Shown here one piece after another: positions 1 through 6,478 of a DNA stretch of 8,931 nt (within the stretch, counting starts at the first letter, position 1; the number at the start of each line of letters is the position of its first letter). Source of the DNA: Candidatus Bipolaricaulota bacterium (GTDB lineage: Bacteria; Bipolaricaulota; Bipolaricaulia; RBG-16-55-9). The DNA lies in NCBI GenBank assembly GCA_015487455.1, contig WFPR01000201.1, positions 1 through 8,931 on the forward strand. The letters run 5' to 3'. Below the pieces are notes generated by a model. The model saw only the letters and a program-made list of their open reading frames with translations. It was not told where the DNA came from and searched no databases. Both the position numbers and the translations under genes were made by a program.

Positions 1-168
1 ATCGTCTCGGGGGCGCGGGCGGTCGCGCCGCTGGCGGGGGCCGGGGTGGCCCTCCTGCTCGGGCTCCGGGCGGCGTTCACCGCCGCGGCCGTGGCGTTCC
101 TGCTCGCGGCCCTGCTGGCCGCCTGGAGCCTGCCCAAGCCCCCGCCGCCGGTCGAGTCGCAGGGTTGA
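1..168 (+). CDS. C-terminal end of an MFS-type membrane transporter (5' truncated)
   Basis: The frame is open from the first base and ends at TGA 166-168, giving 55 residues. The visible part starts with a GARAVAPLAGAG stretch and continues into about 30 almost uninterrupted hydrophobic residues (Leu, Ala, Val, Phe). It ends with a short hydrophilic tail, SLPKPPPPVESQG. A G-x-R-x-x-x-P-x-x-G motif followed by a final transmembrane helix and a short polar tail is typical of the last two helices of major facilitator superfamily transporters. The substrate cannot be inferred from this fragment. The stop codon lies inside the -35 box of the next gene's promoter, so transcription of the next gene can start independently. 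Another multi-pass permease family is possible, since only one or two helices are visible. Confidence 0.7.
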   Translation: MVSGARAVAPLAGAGVALLLGLRAAFTAAAVAFLLAALLAAWSLPKPPPPVESQG

Positions 169-194
169 CGCGCCCAGGCCACCCCGCCTATAAA
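165..194 (+). promoter_or_regulatory. Sigma-70-type promoter for the beta-helix/SNase operon
   Basis: A -35 box TTGACG (165-170, 5 of 6 to TTGACA) and a -10 box TATAAA (189-194, 5 of 6 to TATAAT) are separated by 18 bases. The -10 box is conspicuous in such GC-rich DNA. The -35 box contains the TGA stop of the upstream transporter gene, so the promoter overlaps that gene's end. The expected transcription start is near 201, leaving a leader of about 55 bases before the ATG at 256. Confidence 0.7.
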
Positions 195-202
195 GAGAGC
201 AC

Positions 203-239
203 GCCCACACGCCCAACCGAGAGCGATGGGCAGATGGGC
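203..239 (+). promoter_or_regulatory. Leader hairpin made of two 5-bp helices, just before the RBS
   Basis: GCCCA occurs at 203-207 and 211-215, and its complement TGGGC at 227-231 and 235-239. The two pairs nest into a symmetric hairpin: outer 5-bp helix 203-207/235-239, a 3x3 internal loop (208-210 against 232-234), inner 5-bp helix 211-215/227-231, and an 11-base loop. Each arm is also a tandem 8-bp direct repeat (CACGCCCA at 200-207 and 208-215; ATGGGCAG at 226-233 and 234-241). The structure begins almost at the predicted transcript 5' end and ends three bases before the ribosome-binding site. It could stabilise the mRNA or tune translation, but no known riboswitch class is recognised. 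Confidence 0.5.
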
Positions 240-241
240 AG

Positions 242-248
242 AAAGGAG
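242..248 (+). promoter_or_regulatory. Strong ribosome-binding site that fixes the start at 256
   Basis: AAAGGAG at 242-248 lies 7 bases before ATG 256, an optimal Shine-Dalgarno arrangement. The in-frame ATG at 226 has no such site and falls within the leader hairpin. The 256 start also gives a clean signal peptide beginning MMMKKR. Confidence 0.85.
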
Positions 249-255
249 CCAAGCC

Positions 256-3200
256 ATGATGATGAAGAAGAGGCTCGTGAAGGGGGCGGCCCTCGTCCTC
301 GTGATCCTGGCCGCCGTTGGGGTCGCCAGCGGCCCCCAAGGGTACGGACAAATCGGGGGAGGCTGCGCCTTCGCCAACCCCAAGCGGGTCCCGCTGGACT
401 GCCCCCGGATTCAGATCGCGGTGAACTTCGCCCGCCCCGGCGACGAGATCGTCGTCCTGCCGGGGCGCTATCGCGAGAACGTCGTCATTCAGGGCAAGAA
501 CCGCCTTACGATCCGCACCCAAGGGGCGCCGGGGACGGTCCGCCTGGAGCCCCCGCAGCCCTTCCCCGGCCAGGAGCCCAACCCCTTCCCGCTGACCATC
601 ACGGGCTCCCGCGACATCGTGATCCGGGGCCTCACGATCTGGAAGGGCGAGGTGGGGGTCCGCGTCCAGGACAGCCAGAAGATCACGCTGCAAGATCTCC
701 GGCTGGTGGACAACGAAACGGCCGCCGTCACCGTCGAGAACAGCGTCGTCGAGGTCAAGGGCGGCGAGTGGACCGGGCAGGGCGAGGAGGTCAGGACGGA
801 GCGCGGGCTGGTCGCGCTCCGGGGCGCCAGCGTCACGGTGCAGGACGCCACGATCACGGCCCACGTCCGGGAGGGCGTGCTCGTGACGGAGGGGGCGACG
901 GTGACGCTGAGCGGCGCCCGGCTCGCGACGAACGGCGGCCCCGGCCTGGTCGTCGAGCCGGGGGGCGTGGCCCGGCTGCTCGACGGCACCCAAATCGCCG
1001 AGAACGCCGAGGAGGGGGTGCGGGTGCAGGGCGGCCAGCTCTCGATGGAGGGGAGCACCGTCGCGGGGAACGAGGCGGACGGGGTCCGCCTCGTCGCGGC
1101 GGGCGCCACGGCCACCATCGCGACCTCGCAGATCCAGAACAACAAGCGCGTCGGGTTGATCGCCCTCGAGGGCTCGACCGTCACGATCGAGCGGGGGAGC
1201 GCGATCGCGGGCAACGCCCAGGACGGCCTCGCGCTGACCGCCTCGACGGGCGTCGTGCGCGACTCGACCGTGACGCGGAACGGGGGCCACGGGCTCTACG
1301 CCGAGGGGGGCGCCCAGCTCACCGTCGAGGGCAGCGAGATCGCGCAGAACGAGGGCCACGGCATTCTCCTGACGGACGGGGCGCGGGCCGTCGTGCGGGG
1401 CGCCCGGGTCGCGGCCAACGGCGGGGCGGGCGTCCGCGCCCAGGCGGGCGCGACGGTGACGGTCGAGGCGCAGAGCGTGATCGCGGAGCACCCAAGCCAC
1501 GGGCTCTCCCTGGAGGCCGCCCAGGGGACCGTCGCGGACTCGACGATCACCCAAAACCAGGGCCACGGGATCGAGGCCCAGAAGGGCGCCCGGCTCACGG
1601 TCACGACCAGCGAGATCGCCCGCAACGGGCAGAACGGGCTGGACGCCTCGGGCGCCGGGACGACGGTCGTCGTTCAGGGCTCGAAGGTCTTGGAGAACGG
1701 GGGCGTCGGCGTGCGCGCCACGGGGGAGGCGGCGGTGACCGTCGAGGCCCAGAGCGTCGTGCAGGGGCATCCGAGCCACGGCGTCTCGCTCGAGGGCGCC
1801 CAGGTCACGGTCAGCGGCTCGACGATCGCCCAAAACCAGGGCCACGGGATCGAGGCCCTCACCAACGGGCAGCTCACCGTCGAGGGGAGCGAGATCGCGC
1901 AGAACGGCCAGGACGGCGTGTTCCTGAGCGCGAGCGTCGCGGACATCGTGGGCTCGACGATCGTGGCCAACGGGCGGAACGGGCTGAACGCCGTGGGCGC
2001 CACGGCCGCCGTGACGGACACCCTGATCGCCCAACACCCCGAGGACGGCGTGCGGCTGGAGGACTCGCTCCTCGACCTGAGCGGCTCGCGGGTGATCGAG
2101 AACCGGGGCTACGGCCTCTTCGGGACGAACCAGGCCCGCTCCGTGGTCGTCGGGAGCGAGATCGCCCGCAACGGGAAGGACGGCGTCCGCCTGGAGGGCG
2201 CCTCGGCGGACCTCGCGTCCACCCAAATCGTCGAGAACGGCGGGAAGGGCATCCACGCCGAGACGAGCGTGGTCATCGTCGGCGACAACAGCCTGATCGC
2301 CCGCCACCCCGACGACGGGGTGTTCCTGCGGGGCAGCTCGGCGGACCTGAGCGACAGCGCCGTTCAAGAGAACCAAGGGCGGGGGGTGGCCGCCGAGGCG
2401 TCCCGGGTGGCCCTCACCGCGGTGCGCGTCGAGGCAAACGGGCAGACGGGCGTGGAGCTGAAGAACAGCACCGCGGACGTCCTCGCCAGCCGGATCGTCG
2501 AGAACGGCGGGAAGGGCGTCCACGCGTTCGACAACGCCGGACTCACCCTGCTCGAGTCGCTGGTGCAGGGCCACCCCGACGACGGCGTGACGCTCGAGAA
2601 CAGCTCCGCGGAGGTCGAGGCGAGCACCGTCGAGCGCAACCAGGGCCACGGCTTCCTCGCGGAGGTCTCCACGCTCCGGCTCTCGGAGAGCGCCGTGCGG
2701 CAGAACGGCCAGGACGGGCTCCGGCTGCTCAACTCGACCGCCGACGTGCGGACCACCCAGATCGCGGACAACGGGCTCAGCGGGATCGAGGCGACCAGCT
2801 CGACGATCGAGCTGACGGGCAGCGAGGTCTCGGGCCACCCGAAGCCGGGCGTCGTGCTCACGAACTCGGCGCTGGAGGCGGCGCGCAGCCGGATCGAGCG
2901 GAACGGCGAGCAGGGGCTGCTCCTCCAGAGCGCCGTCGCGGCGCTCACGGGCGGCGCGATCGCCGGGAACGCCGACGACGGGCTGAGGCTGCTCCGCAGC
3001 TCGGCGGAGCTTCAGGGCGTCCAAGTCGTGGGGAACGAGGGCGCGGGCGCGCGGGTCGAGCTGGGGAAGCTCACCCTCCTCGGCGCCACGGTCGCGGACA
3101 ACGGCCGGGACGGGGTCGCGCTCAAGGGCGCCCAGGCGACCATTCAGGACAGCCAGCTGCGGGGCAACAACGGCTACGGCTTGGTCGCCCAGGAGCGCTC

Positions 3201-5421
3201 GCGGGCCCTGGTCACGACCTCGCAGGTCACGGACCACCCGCGGGGCGGGCTCAAGCTCACGGACTCCTCGGCCGACCTGCGCAACACCCAGATCGCGAAC
3301 AACCAGAACAGCGGGATCGAGGCGGAGAACGCCGCCGTTAAGCTGCTGGAGAACAGCGTCGTCGCGGGCCACCCGCAGGACGGGCTCACGCTCACGGACA
3401 GCGCCGCGGAGCTGGAGACGAGCCTCGTTGAAAACAACCGGGGCGCGGGGATTCGGGCGGCCGACTCGATCGTGACGGCCCGGAACAGCGAGATCCGCCG
3501 CAACGGCCAGCAGGGCGTCGCGCTCACGAACGCCAAGGTCGACCTCGAGAACAGCCGGGTCGTGGACAACGGCGACCGCGGCCTCGTTGCTGAAGAGGGC
3601 TCCGAGGTGGTGCTGCGGGGCTCGACGCTCGCCGGGAACGCCAAGGAGGGCCTCTGGCTGAGCGACGGCTCCGCCGACCTCCGGGAGAGCGTCCTCGAGT
3701 CGAACGGCGGGGACGCCGTGGTGGCCGACAACTCGCAGCTCACCCTCGTGAGGACGCGGGTCGCGCGGCACCCCGGCACCGCCCTGGCGCTGACCGGCTC
3801 CGTGGCCGACCTCACCGACGCGACGCTCGAGGCCAACGACGGCTTCGGCGTGCTCGCCCAGGCCCGCTCGACGGTGCTCATGACGGGCGGCTCGGTCACG
3901 GACCACGGCCGGGACGGGCTCGCGCTCGACGACTCGATGGCCGACCTCAAGGGCGTGACCGTCGCGGGCAACCGCGGGGTGGGCGTCCGCGTCGTGAACG
4001 CCGTGCTCACCACGGCCGACGGGACGGTCATCGCCGATCACCCCGAGGAGGGCGTGCGGGTGCTCGCCGGGTCGGGCAAGCTCCAGGCCACCCGCATCGA
4101 GGGCAACGGGGAGGCCGGGCTGCGGGCCGAGGACGCCAAGCTCACGCTCCTGAGCGTCACGCTCGCGGACAACGGCGGCGACGGCCTCGCGCTCGCGCGC
4201 TCGTCGCTCACGGGGGCCGAGGTGACCCTCGAGGGCAACCGGGGCGCGGGGGTGCGGGCCGAGGAACGCTCGCGCGTGACGCTGATCCAGAGCGCCGTCA
4301 AGGGCCACGCCGGGGGCGGCCTGGTGCTGCGGGCCAGCTCCGCGGACGTGCGCGTCGGCGAGATCGAGGGCAACGGCCCTTGGGGCCTCGACGCCGAGGA
4401 CGCCACCGTGACGCTGCGGGCCACGACCGTCAAGGGCCATCGCGAGGGGGGCCTCCAGCTCGTCGACGCCAAGGCCGACATCGGCACCACGCGGATCGAG
4501 GCCAACGGCGCCGTGGGCCTGAGCGCCGTCCAGTCGACGGTCACGCTGAGCGACAGCGAGATCGAGGGGCACGACCGGCAGGGCGTGCAGCTCGAGGACA
4601 GCTCGCTGGACATCGCGAACGGCCGGATCGCGGGGAACGGGGACGCGGGCGTCGAGGCGCAGCGCTCGACGGTGGGCCTGGCGGCCACGACCGTGGCGGA
4701 CAACGGCGGCGACGGCCTCCGGCTGCGCAACAGCTCCGCCGACGTGATCGACCAGAGCGCGATCACGGGGAACGGCGGGCGCGGCATCGACGCCCAGGAC
4801 TCGACGGTGACGGTGGCCCGGAGCGCGATCGCGGGGCACCCGGGCGACGGGCTCCGGCTCGTCAACTCCCCGGCCAGCCTGAGCGCGAGCCGGGTCGAGG
4901 CCAACGGCGGCTGGGGCCTGGTCGCCCAGGACAGCACCGCGGTGCGCGTCTTCGACACGGCGCTGGCGGGGAACGCCCAGGGTGGGCTGCGGCTGGTGCG
5001 GGCCGTGGCCAGCCTGCGGGCGAGCCGCGTCGAGAACAACCAAGGGCCAGGGCTGCTCGTCGAGGAGCGCTCGGCCCTGCTCGCGATCGAGGGCCAGCTC
5101 AAGGCCAACGCCGGGGACGGGCTCGCGCTCACGGGCTCCTCGGCCAGCTTAAGGGGCGTCGAGGTGCGGGCGAACGGCGGCCACGGGGTGCTCGCCCGGG
5201 ACCGCTCGGCGCTCACCCTCGTCCAGAGCGTCGTGTTGGGCAACGCGAAGGACGGCGTCCACCTGCTCAACTCCTTGGGCAGCATCCGCGAGACGCAGAT
5301 CAAGGAGAACAAGGGCTTCGGGCTCTTCGCCGACCCGACGTCCACCGTGGCCTGCAAGGGGAACCTCATCGCGGGCAACGGCACGGACGTCTCCGACAAC
5401 CTCGTGGGGCGCTGTGGCTAG
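256..5421 (+). CDS. Giant secreted right-handed parallel beta-helix repeat protein
   Basis: The product is 1721 residues from ATG 256. Residues 1-26 form a signal peptide: MMMKKR charged start, a Leu/Val/Ala core, and a small-residue cleavage region near VASG. Residues 45-80 carry a beta-helix entry motif (IQ-AV--ARPGDEIVVLPGRY-ENVVI) as in NosD/CASH or pectate-lyase-like proteins. From about residue 117 to the end there are about 70 coils of about 22 residues, of the type N-G-x-G-[LV]-x-[AL]...S-x-V-T-L-x-x-S-x-I. Coils alternate in two kinds with a 44-residue period. The only cysteines I see are C37 and C49 before the helix and C1700 and C1720 after it, suggesting disulfide-locked caps. No catalytic cluster, membrane anchor or sorting signal is recognisable, so the role may be structural, adhesive or polysaccharide-binding. 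The SNase/lamin-tail gene begins 9 bases downstream. Fold assignment is firm; function is unknown. Confidence 0.9.
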   Translation: MMMKKRLVKGAALVLVILAAVGVASGPQGYGQIGGGCAFANPKRVPLDCPRIQIAVNFARPGDEIVVLPGRYRENVVIQGKNRLTIRTQGAPGTVRLEPPQPFPGQEPNPFPLTITGSRDIVIRGLTIWKGEVGVRVQDSQKITLQDLRLVDNETAAVTVENSVVEVKGGEWTGQGEEVRTERGLVALRGASVTVQDATITAHVREGVLVTEGATVTLSGARLATNGGPGLVVEPGGVARLLDGTQIAENAEEGVRVQGGQLSMEGSTVAGNEADGVRLVAAGATATIATSQIQNNKRVGLIALEGSTVTIERGSAIAGNAQDGLALTASTGVVRDSTVTRNGGHGLYAEGGAQLTVEGSEIAQNEGHGILLTDGARAVVRGARVAANGGAGVRAQAGATVTVEAQSVIAEHPSHGLSLEAAQGTVADSTITQNQGHGIEAQKGARLTVTTSEIARNGQNGLDASGAGTTVVVQGSKVLENGGVGVRATGEAAVTVEAQSVVQGHPSHGVSLEGAQVTVSGSTIAQNQGHGIEALTNGQLTVEGSEIAQNGQDGVFLSASVADIVGSTIVANGRNGLNAVGATAAVTDTLIAQHPEDGVRLEDSLLDLSGSRVIENRGYGLFGTNQARSVVVGSEIARNGKDGVRLEGASADLASTQIVENGGKGIHAETSVVIVGDNSLIARHPDDGVFLRGSSADLSDSAVQENQGRGVAAEASRVALTAVRVEANGQTGVELKNSTADVLASRIVENGGKGVHAFDNAGLTLLESLVQGHPDDGVTLENSSAEVEASTVERNQGHGFLAEVSTLRLSESAVRQNGQDGLRLLNSTADVRTTQIADNGLSGIEATSSTIELTGSEVSGHPKPGVVLTNSALEAARSRIERNGEQGLLLQSAVAALTGGAIAGNADDGLRLLRSSAELQGVQVVGNEGAGARVELGKLTLLGATVADNGRDGVALKGAQATIQDSQLRGNNGYGLVAQERSRALVTTSQVTDHPRGGLKLTDSSADLRNTQIANNQNSGIEAENAAVKLLENSVVAGHPQDGLTLTDSAAELETSLVENNRGAGIRAADSIVTARNSEIRRNGQQGVALTNAKVDLENSRVVDNGDRGLVAEEGSEVVLRGSTLAGNAKEGLWLSDGSADLRESVLESNGGDAVVADNSQLTLVRTRVARHPGTALALTGSVADLTDATLEANDGFGVLAQARSTVLMTGGSVTDHGRDGLALDDSMADLKGVTVAGNRGVGVRVVNAVLTTADGTVIADHPEEGVRVLAGSGKLQATRIEGNGEAGLRAEDAKLTLLSVTLADNGGDGLALARSSLTGAEVTLEGNRGAGVRAEERSRVTLIQSAVKGHAGGGLVLRASSADVRVGEIEGNGPWGLDAEDATVTLRATTVKGHREGGLQLVDAKADIGTTRIEANGAVGLSAVQSTVTLSDSEIEGHDRQGVQLEDSSLDIANGRIAGNGDAGVEAQRSTVGLAATTVADNGGDGLRLRNSSADVIDQSAITGNGGRGIDAQDSTVTVARSAIAGHPGDGLRLVNSPASLSASRVEANGGWGLVAQDSTAVRVFDTALAGNAQGGLRLVRAVASLRASRVENNQGPGLLVEERSALLAIEGQLKANAGDGLALTGSSASLRGVEVRANGGHGVLARDRSALTLVQSVVLGNAKDGVHLLNSLGSIRETQIKENKGFGLFADPTSTVACKGNLIAGNGTDVSDNLVGRCG
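1462..1859 (+). repeat. Four-coil internal duplication, offset 279 bp
   Basis: Segment 1462-1580 and segment 1741-1859 are close copies at a constant offset of 279 bp (93 residues, about four coils). They share the peptides VTVEAQSV, HPSHG and QNQGHGIEA. The 30 bases at 1550-1579 are identical to 1829-1858. This is higher similarity than between most coils and points to a comparatively recent in-frame duplication. Confidence 0.75.
2227..2612 (+). repeat. Four-coil internal duplication, offset 267 bp
   Basis: Segments starting at 2227 and 2494 match at an offset of 267 bp (89 residues, four coils). The 24 bases at 2227-2250 are identical to 2494-2517, and both segments encode IVENGGKG followed later by HPDDGV and an S-S-A-[DE] turn. 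Again this suggests growth of the helix by four-coil steps. Confidence 0.7.
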
Positions 5422-5430
5422 CCGCCAGCC

Positions 5431-6456
5431 ATGCGCGAGCGCGTTCGGCTCAGCCGGGCGGCCGGGACGCTGGGGGTGACGCTGACCCTGACGCTGGCGC
5501 TGGGGCTGCTGGCGGCCCGATGGGGGCTCACGCTCTCGGGGCCGCCGCAGCCCCCGCTCGTGCTCGTCGGCGAGGTGTCGCGGGTCTTCGACGGCGCGAC
5601 GATCCGCGCGCTGTTGGGGACGGGCGCCGTGGAGCGGGTGCGCTATTTGGGGGTGGAGGCGCCCGGCCCGGCGGAGTGCTTCGGCCCCGAGGCGCTGCTC
5701 TACAACCGCGATGTGCTCCTGGGGCGGACCGTCTGGCTGGAGCTGGACGCCCGCGAGCGCGACGCCCAGGGCCACCTCCTCGCGTACGTGTACTTGGACC
5801 CCAAGGGGCTCGCGATGGTCAACGCCGTGTTGATCGCCCAAGGGCTGGCCCGCTCCTCCCCGACCCTCGAGGATGGCCAACCGCTGCGCTACGGGGCGCT
5901 CTTCGCGGAGCTGGAGGCCGAGGCCCGGGCCGCCAAGCGCGGCCTCTGGCTCGCCTGCCCCGAGTCGCCTGCGCCGCCCCCACCCGAGCCCGAGCCTGAA
6001 CCCGAACCTGAGCCCGAACCCGAGCCCCAGCCCGAGCCGCCCCGTGGTGGGAAGCCCGTCGTCATCGAGCGGGTGCGCTACGACGCGGAGGGGGACGACA
6101 ACCAGAACAAGAACGGCGAGTGGGTGGTGCTCCGCGCCCAGCGGGACGTCGAGCTGACGGGCTGGACGCTGGCCGACGAGCTGGGGGATCGGGGGCTGAG
6201 GAGCCACGTCTTCGCCTTCCCGGAGGGCTTTCGGCTGGGCGGGGGCCAGCGGGTCAAGGTGTTCACCGGCTGCGGCTCGAACACCCCGACGGAGCTGTAC
6301 TGGTGCGCCCGGACGCAGATCTGGGACAACGGCGAGGACGTCGTCGTGCTCAAGGACGCCCAGGGCCGCGTCGTCGACCGCTGCCGCTACGGCGACCCCG
6401 ACGGGAGCGAGCGGGGCAAGTCCGAGTACGACTGCGAGGCGCGGGCGTACCGCTGA
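5431..6456 (+). CDS. Exported SNase-fold plus lamin-tail (LTD) protein with degenerate nuclease site
   Basis: The product is 341 residues. Residues 1-36 are a basic start (MRERVRLSR) and a hydrophobic segment containing TLTLTLALGLL: a signal peptide or membrane anchor. Residues 44-175 match the staphylococcal nuclease (thermonuclease) fold: VFDGATI (52-58), VRYLGVEAP (70-78), CFGPEA (83-88), DAQGHLLAYVY (111-121), VNAVLIAQGLA and KRGLWL. Against S. aureus nuclease, Arg35 is kept (R71), but Asp21 is Ala56, Asp40 is Glu76, Glu43 is Gly79 and Arg87 is His115, so phosphodiesterase activity is unlikely. A Pro-Glu linker (182-204) joins a lamin-tail domain (about 208-325; ELTGWTL, FPEGF, IWDNGEDVVVL). 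The start lies 9 bases after the beta-helix stop without a clear Shine-Dalgarno site, consistent with translational coupling. A binding or scaffold role outside the cytoplasm is inferred. Confidence 0.85.
   Translation: MRERVRLSRAAGTLGVTLTLTLALGLLAARWGLTLSGPPQPPLVLVGEVSRVFDGATIRALLGTGAVERVRYLGVEAPGPAECFGPEALLYNRDVLLGRTVWLELDARERDAQGHLLAYVYLDPKGLAMVNAVLIAQGLARSSPTLEDGQPLRYGALFAELEAEARAAKRGLWLACPESPAPPPPEPEPEPEPEPEPEPQPEPPRGGKPVVIERVRYDAEGDDNQNKNGEWVVLRAQRDVELTGWTLADELGDRGLRSHVFAFPEGFRLGGGQRVKVFTGCGSNTPTELYWCARTQIWDNGEDVVVLKDAQGRVVDRCRYGDPDGSERGKSEYDCEARAYR
5983..6042 (+). repeat. Hexanucleotide-type repeat encoding a (Glu-Pro)n linker
   Basis: Nine near-perfect dipeptide units (E-P, one of them Q-P) at residues 186-203 are encoded by a CCCGAG/CCTGAA-like hexamer repeat. 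Such Pro-Glu tracts form stiff, extended, acidic spacers between domains, here between the SNase fold and the lamin-tail domain. Mixed GAG/GAA and CCC/CCT codons show the repeat is not freshly expanded. Hexamer gain or loss would change linker length without breaking the frame. Confidence 0.8.
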
Positions 6457-6478
6457 CCGCCAGCTAGCCGCCAGCTAG
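6457..6478. repeat. Tandem 11-bp repeat at the convergent gene junction
   Basis: CCGCCAGCTAG occurs twice in direct tandem (6457-6467 and 6468-6478), directly after the stop of the SNase gene. The second copy contains the stop codon (CTA 6475-6477, TAG on the minus strand) of the convergent propeller gene. A 12-base stretch of it, GCTAGCCGCCAG (6463-6474), is identical to 5417-5428 at the junction between the beta-helix and SNase genes. Only 18 bases separate the two convergent stops, and I find no convincing hairpin-plus-U-tract terminator. Confidence 0.6.

Larger units (their letters stand above)
604..5400 (+). repeat. Region encoding about 70 beta-helix coils in a 132-135 bp double-coil period
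   Basis: The coding sequence repeats about every 66 bp (22 residues, one coil) and more exactly every 132-135 bp (two coils). One coil type reads roughly G-x-G-[LV]-x-A-x-x-S-x-V-T-L-x-x-S-x-[IV]-x-x-H/N. The other reads x-D-G-[LV]-x-L-x-x-S-S-A-D-[LV]-x-x-S-x-I-x-x-N. Four successive units from 4375 to about 4905 are 44, 44, 45 and 44 residues long. The period is least regular before about 1450. The DNA copies are diverged, apart from the pairs listed separately. Confidence 0.85.

Noticed and set aside
226..255. Upstream ATG at 226 as start of the beta-helix protein
   Set aside because: It has no ribosome-binding site, lies in the leader hairpin repeat, and would add ten residues before an otherwise normal signal peptide; ATG 256 has AAAGGAG at ideal spacing.
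1320..2600. Regularly spaced repeats that might look like a CRISPR array
   Set aside because: The repeats lie in one long coding frame, vary in sequence, have coil-length periodicity and have no unique spacers of uniform size.
165..3341. 1058-residue open frame on the plus strand in another frame over the beta-helix gene
   Set aside because: Its product is an Arg/Gly/Pro-rich low-complexity sequence without any domain. It begins at a TTG inside the promoter, and its openness follows from the GC-rich repeat codons of the real gene.
3919..3933. 15-base identity between the beta-helix gene and the leader at 8799-8813
   Set aside because: A match of this length is not surprising in a window of this size and base composition, and the flanks do not match.
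4038..5399. Long minus-strand open frames opposite the beta-helix gene (also 489-1214, 2364-2948, 3174-4031)
   Set aside because: They are rich in Ser/Pro/Ala/Arg with no recognisable fold or ribosome-binding site, and mirror the codon bias and repeat period of the sense gene.
4380..5999. 539-residue plus-strand open frame bridging the two operon genes
   Set aside because: It overlaps two well-supported genes and its translation is Arg/Gly/Ala-rich without domain structure.
6452..6464. Possible terminator hairpin GCTG/CAGC after the SNase gene
   Set aside because: The stem is only 4 bp with a 5-base loop and no following U-tract.
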